A stretch of DNA of 8,310 nucleotides from CAYSIX01 sp964431205 (lineage in GTDB: Bacteria > Planctomycetota > Phycisphaerae > Phycisphaerales > Phycisphaeraceae), in contig CAYSIX010000188.1 of NCBI GenBank assembly GCA_964431205.1, positions 1-8,310 on the forward strand, given 5' to 3'. Under the pieces are notes generated by a model. It did not search any database. It had not been told where the DNA came from and saw only the letters and a program-made list of their open reading frames with translations. The position numbers and the translations under genes were made by a program. Each line of letters starts with the position of its first letter. Positions within the stretch are counted from its first letter, which is position 1. Shown piece by piece: positions 5,802-8,310 of this stretch.

Positions 5802-5812
5802 CGCGTTACAAA
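5784..5812 (+). promoter_or_regulatory. Weak promoter candidate for the prepilin cluster
   Basis: TTGCAT (5784-5789) and TACAAA (5807-5812) are 17 bases apart, on the correct strand, in the only AT-rich patch of the divergent region. Agreement with the sigma-70 consensus is partial (three of six and four of six). It would give a leader of about 170 bases. Confidence 0.3.
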
Positions 5813-5881
5813 TGGTTTATTGGCCTGCGTGGTACTAAATCGCCTTCAGGGCACCTCATGGTAACCACGCCAAACTGCTCC

Positions 5882-5975
5882 GCCCGTCTGACCGCGGGCC
5901 CGTGCGAGATTCGCCGCCTTTCTGTGCCGCCGGCGAAGCACCCTCGAACCCGAGGACGCCACGGACCCGTGGAGG
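5882..5975 (+). promoter_or_regulatory. Structured 5' leader of the prepilin gene
   Basis: Four successive perfect stems occur in 91 bp: GCCCG/CGGGC (5882-5886/5895-5899), TTCGCCG/CGGCGAA (5910-5916/5931-5937), CCTCG/CGAGG (5942-5946/5951-5955) and CCACG/CGTGG (5959-5963/5968-5972). The last arm overlaps the GGAGG ribosome site (5971-5975). It could be a translational control leader; it matches no riboswitch class that I recognise. Confidence 0.35.
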
Positions 5976-5986
5976 GAGCGCAAATC

Positions 5987-6805
5987 ATGCGATGTCTCAC
6001 CGCCGCTCGGACCTCCGCCTTCACGCTCATCGAACTGCTTGTGGTCATCAGCATCATCGCGCTGCTGATCGGCATCCTCCTGCCCGCGCTGGGCTCGGCC
6101 CGCGGCGCCGCCCGCGACATGGTCTGCCTCAGCAACGCACGTCAGATGGGGCTGGGGTTCATATTCTATCAGAACGACTCCGATGAGCAGTTCATCCTCT
6201 ACCGCTACGAAGGCGAATCGCCGGCCAGCACCACGAACCTGACCACGGGCGGCTACTACTGGCCCGCCATCCTCACGCTCGACTACCTGCAAAACAAGAC
6301 GGCAATCGACTGCCCGGTCTACGAGCCGGACTCAACCGCCGGACGCTGGTTCCAACTGTCTGCCGGCAAGTCCGGCGGACGCCGGGGGTCGGACCTGGTC
6401 TACCGCAACTTCCAGTGGCGCAACCTCGACTACGGCTACAACTGGCGCCATCTGGGCTCGAGCGAGTATCTCAGCAGCTCGCTCGACACGGCCGATGATC
6501 TGGGCACGACACGTCTGGACGTGGCGACGGCGTCGATGCTCAAATCACCCTCGCGCACGATCATGCTCGGCGACAACTGGATCGCCCATCGGGCGGGCAC
6601 GCCCCTCGAGTCCGGTTGGTACCAGCTCATGGACCGCTTCAACGGTGACGTTCAGCCCAACCCGATCCATCACCGGTCGGTCAACATCACCTGGGCGGAT
6701 GGGCACGGCTCGGCGGTCAAGATCTCCGACCCGCAGGACCCGTGGCGGGAGCTGACGCAATACAATGTACGCAGTGACGAGGAGAACTTCTGGGACCGTG
6801 AGTGA
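5987..6805 (+). CDS. Prepilin-type protein with H-X9-DG motif
   Basis: This 272-residue pseudopilin-like protein would be processed by prepilin peptidase and built into, or held at, a type II secretion/type IV pilus-like apparatus in the envelope. The ATG at 5987 is preferred: GGAGGGAG stands at 5971-5978, and the signal then begins close to the N-terminus. Residues 1-11 are a basic leader ending Ser-Ala, followed by FTLIELLVVISIIALLIGIL, the class III signal with the conserved Glu at +5; the residue before the cut is Ala rather than the usual Gly. A soluble Tyr/Trp-rich domain follows. Near the C-terminus HHRSVNITWADGHG provides the H-X9-DG motif common in planctomycete prepilin-like proteins, from the first His. 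It is followed by the PEP-CTERM gene 131 bp on. Confidence 0.93.
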   Translation: MRCLTAARTSAFTLIELLVVISIIALLIGILLPALGSARGAARDMVCLSNARQMGLGFIFYQNDSDEQFILYRYEGESPASTTNLTTGGYYWPAILTLDYLQNKTAIDCPVYEPDSTAGRWFQLSAGKSGGRRGSDLVYRNFQWRNLDYGYNWRHLGSSEYLSSSLDTADDLGTTRLDVATASMLKSPSRTIMLGDNWIAHRAGTPLESGWYQLMDRFNGDVQPNPIHHRSVNITWADGHGSAVKISDPQDPWRELTQYNVRSDEENFWDRE

Positions 6806-6883
6806 CAGCGGCCCAGCGGGCTGCGGCTCGCCGGGCACCGCGTCAGCAGGGCGCTCTTGCAGGCCCATGTGAGAATCGTTGTG

Positions 6884-6907
6884 TGGAATCCTGGAATCAC
6901 GGAATGG
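6884..6907 (+). repeat. Three imperfect 8-bp tandem units
   Basis: TGGAATCC, TGGAATCA and CGGAATGG run head to tail in the leader of the PEP-CTERM gene, 15 bases before its ribosome site. The copy number is small and the purpose is unknown. Confidence 0.4.
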
Positions 6908-6936
6908 ACCCCTACTTGGGAAAGGAGAAAGTGGAC

Positions 6937-8052
6937 ATGATACGACGCATGTGGCAGTGGAGGAATGGAGGGAGCGGGTTGTTCGCCGCGGCCGTGGCGG
7001 GGGCGATCGGTCTGGGCGCGACGAGCGTCTCGGCGCAGAACCTTGTGGTGCACTGGACGTTCGATGAAGACAGCGGCGACGCGCTCGACCAGGCGGCACC
7101 GCCCGCGACCGACGGCGTGCTCGGCTCGACGGCGATGCGCTCGGACGACACGCCCGGCGGCAGCCCGGGCTTCTCGCTCGACCTCTCGGCGCCGGGCACG
7201 CAGAGCATCGTCGACGGTGGGGATTCGGCCGAGGTCGACACCCTCGAGAAGTTCACCATGAGCACGTGGATGAAGGTTGAGGGCCTCAACGCCGACCAGG
7301 GCGGCAGCGGCAACGTCCGCCTCCTGGCCAAGCAGGCGGACACGCCTCTGTTCGACGGCTTCTCGTGGAACATCAACACGCCGAACGACGGCGAGCGCAG
7401 CATCGATAACTTCCGCCTGGGCATGTTCATCGGCGGCGAGATCGACTTCGGTTTCGGCGTCTCGGCCGGCCCGGAAGAGGACCCGGGCGCGGGCGACATC
7501 GAGGACAAGGGCAACCAGTGGATCTTCGTCGCCGTGACCTACGACGGCTCGGTGACCGAGCAGAACATGAAGTTCTTCCTCGGCGACGAGAACAACCCGG
7601 TCCAGCAGCTCGGTGAGACGGCGGACGTAGGCGCGGGCGCCCTGTTCTCGTCGTCCGGCCTCGCCGACTTCGGGATCGGCTTCACCGACGCCGCCCCGGG
7701 TCTGGACTTCTCGATCAACGGCAAGCAGGACGACGTGCGGGTCTATGACGACGTGCTCGACCTCGAGGCGCTCGAAGCGGTCCGCAGCTCGATCCTGCCC
7801 GCGGCCGTGACCGGCGACGCCGACGGCGACGGCGACGTCGACGCCTTCGACCTGGGCATCTGGCAGACGCAGTTCGGCCAGACGGGCGACGGACTCAGCG
7901 CCGACTTTGACAGCGACGGCGACGTGGACGCGTTCGACCTGGGCCTTTGGCAGACGAACTTCGGCACGGGCCAGAGCGCCGCGGTGCCCGAGCCGGCGAG
8001 CCTCGCGCTGCTGGGCCTGGGCGTGGTGGCGACCCTGCGTCGTCGCCGCTGA
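6937..8052 (+). CDS. Exported LamG protein with dockerin-like repeats and PEP-CTERM tail
   Basis: This is a 371-residue surface or exopolysaccharide-associated protein. The ATG at 6937 is fixed by an excellent AAGGAG site (6922-6927, 9-base spacer), better than the upstream in-frame starts at 6802 and 6904. Residues 1-33 are a Sec signal peptide ending VSA before Gln34. Residues about 36-287 form a LamG/concanavalin-A-like fold (VVHWTFDEDSGD, FTMSTWMKVEG, NQWIFVAVTYDG, NGKQDDVRVYDDVLD). Two EF-hand/dockerin-like loops follow, DADGDGDVDAFD (294-305) and DFDSDGDVDAFD (323-334), each followed by LGxWQTxFG and spaced 29 residues, all calcium-ligand positions filled. The C-terminus is a PEP-CTERM signal: VPEP (350-353), a short hydrophobic helix and a final LRRRR, cleaved and sorted by an exosortase system encoded elsewhere. 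It sits between two prepilin genes. The ligand is unknown; the fold suggests glycan or adhesion. Confidence 0.94.
   Translation: MIRRMWQWRNGGSGLFAAAVAGAIGLGATSVSAQNLVVHWTFDEDSGDALDQAAPPATDGVLGSTAMRSDDTPGGSPGFSLDLSAPGTQSIVDGGDSAEVDTLEKFTMSTWMKVEGLNADQGGSGNVRLLAKQADTPLFDGFSWNINTPNDGERSIDNFRLGMFIGGEIDFGFGVSAGPEEDPGAGDIEDKGNQWIFVAVTYDGSVTEQNMKFFLGDENNPVQQLGETADVGAGALFSSSGLADFGIGFTDAAPGLDFSINGKQDDVRVYDDVLDLEALEAVRSSILPAAVTGDADGDGDVDAFDLGIWQTQFGQTGDGLSADFDSDGDVDAFDLGLWQTNFGTGQSAAVPEPASLALLGLGVVATLRRRR
7816..7977 (+). repeat. Two coding repeats of the dockerin-like loop
   Basis: Units starting at 7816 and 7903 (offset 87 bp, 29 codons) encode near-identical EF-hand-like loops and the GACCTGGGC...TGGCAGACG core. 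The resemblance is at both protein and DNA level, consistent with internal duplication typical of dockerin modules. Confidence 0.8.
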
Positions 8053-8063
8053 CACGCGGGAAG

Positions 8064-8089
8064 CCGGGACACGCACGCGGCGGTCCCGG
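8064..8089. terminator. Stem-loop after the PEP-CTERM gene
   Basis: A perfect 7-bp stem CCGGGAC (8064-8070) / GTCCCGG (8083-8089) with a 12-base loop lies 11 bp after the stop codon. No T run follows, so terminator function is uncertain; it may protect the 3' end of the message. Confidence 0.35.
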
Positions 8090-8108
8090 TGGACGGATCA
8101 GACACAGA

Positions 8109-8138
8109 CGCTGCCGCGCCGGAGACGGCGCGGCAGCG
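8109..8138. terminator. Strong 13-bp stem capped by GAGA loop
   Basis: The bases 8109-8121 pair perfectly with 8126-8138 (arms CGCTGCCGCGCCG and CGGCGCGGCAGCG), leaving the GNRA-type tetraloop GAGA. It is the strongest hairpin found in the window, lying between the PEP-CTERM gene and the second prepilin gene. Without a T run it may be a GC-only terminator, a 3' stabiliser or a leader element of the next gene. Confidence 0.55.
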
Positions 8139-8177
8139 ATTCGGACCTCACGCAACGTATTGAGCAAGGAGTTTGCC

Positions 8178-8310
8178 ATGCACCGCCGTACTGACCCTCG
8201 CGGGTTCACCCTTATCGAACTGCTGGTCGTGATCAGCATCATCGCGCTGCTGATCGGGATCCTGCTGCCCGCGCTCGGCAAGGCGCGTGAGTCGGCCCAG
8301 GCCCTCAAGT
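8178..8310 (+). CDS. Second prepilin-type protein, N-terminus only (3' end outside window)
   Basis: Forty-four codons are present before the window ends. ATG 8178 follows a good AAGGAG site (8166-8171, 6-base spacer). The leader MHRRTDPRG ends in the canonical Gly, then FTLIELLVVISIIALLIGIL, PALGKARESAQALK, so prepilin peptidase should cut between Gly9 and Phe10 and methylate Phe. The hydrophobic segment is identical in protein to that of the first prepilin over 25 residues, and 26 consecutive bases are identical (6047-6072 and 8232-8257). Planctomycete genomes carry many such genes, often with H-X9-DG C-termini; whether this one has it cannot be seen. Confidence 0.93.
   Translation, partial: MHRRTDPRGFTLIELLVVISIIALLIGILLPALGKARESAQALK

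Larger units (their letters stand above)
5636..5986. other. Divergent intergenic region rich in inverted repeats
   Basis: This is 351 bp between purA (minus) and the first prepilin gene (plus) without a supported gene. From left to right it holds the purA -10 candidate; a GC-rich hairpin GCCCGGC/GCCGGGC (5732-5738/5744-5750); a 9-bp inverted repeat (5759-5767/5793-5801); a weak plus-strand promoter candidate, TTGCAT (5784-5789) and TACAAA (5807-5812) with a 17-base spacer; and a leader with four stem-loops (5882-5972) ending at the prepilin ribosome site. An open frame continues upstream in phase with the prepilin but does not look coding. Confidence 0.6.

Noticed and set aside
5858..5986. 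In-frame extension upstream of the first prepilin gene
   Set aside because: It would put 43 residues before the prepilin signal, which normally has a short leader, and a good ribosome site serves the ATG at 5987.
6802..6936. Earlier start for the PEP-CTERM protein
   Set aside because: The signal peptide begins properly at 6937 behind AAGGAG; the upstream part has no ribosome site and would bury the signal peptide.
6670..8076. 468-codon minus-strand open frame opposite the PEP-CTERM gene
   Set aside because: Its low-complexity Val/Ala/Asp/Arg runs mirror the plus-strand gene, which has a signal peptide, ribosome site and PEP-CTERM tail.
6047..8257. 26-base identity between the two prepilin genes as a possible recombination repeat
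   Set aside because: It lies in the strongly conserved hydrophobic signal, so shared protein constraint is enough to explain it.
1..8310. CRISPR array, tRNA/rRNA gene, transposase or integrase
   Set aside because: No regularly spaced repeats, cloverleaf-like segment or recombinase motif was found on either strand; the search was by eye only.

Overview
The window is GC-rich, densely coding bacterial DNA, most likely from a planctomycete and probably of the class Phycisphaerae. The evidence is the combination of an LEPR-XLL secretion motif on a LamG/cadherin-like exoprotein, a VPEP-type PEP-CTERM tail on a LamG/dockerin-like exoprotein, and prepilin-type genes with the planctomycete-style signal ending in a LLIGILLPAL-like stretch. 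This taxonomic call is inferred from protein style, not from a marker gene.

Left part (1-1325): the 3' end of rny (RNase Y) runs in from outside the window. A pair of small genes follows, overlapping by ATGA (78 aa basic, then 109 aa acidic). The last 51 bases of the rny coding end occur again, with one mismatch, immediately after this pair. The pair therefore sits between two copies of the rny 3' end, 641 bp apart, like a small cassette that integrated into or duplicated at the end of rny. The architecture (basic small protein, then coupled acidic partner, flanking direct repeats, an internal terminator-like hairpin with a T7 run) suggests a toxin/immunity or toxin/antitoxin type module. The proteins are not firmly recognised.

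Middle (1326-5668): a secreted LEPR-motif LamG/cadherin-like protein with an odd tryptophan-rich C-terminus is followed 9 bp later by a small zinc-ribbon protein. Converging on these from the minus strand are two housekeeping genes, purA (adenylosuccinate synthetase, AMP synthesis) and, downstream of it, uppS (isoprenyl/undecaprenyl diphosphate synthase, cell-envelope lipid carrier). They are co-directional with a 106-bp gap that holds two small dyads, one of them abutting the uppS start codon.

Right part (5636-8310): a 351-bp divergent region with several inverted repeats separates purA from a plus-strand surface/secretion cluster. The cluster holds a prepilin-type protein with an H-X9-DG motif, a LamG + two EF-hand/dockerin-like repeats + PEP-CTERM protein, and the 5' end of a second prepilin-type gene cut by the window edge. 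Perfect stem-loops lie in the leader of the first prepilin gene and between the last two genes. The cluster looks like pseudopilin-like proteins and an exported, surface-sorted putative carbohydrate-binding protein acting at the cell envelope. The exact role is not shown by the sequence. No tRNA, rRNA, CRISPR or transposase was seen.
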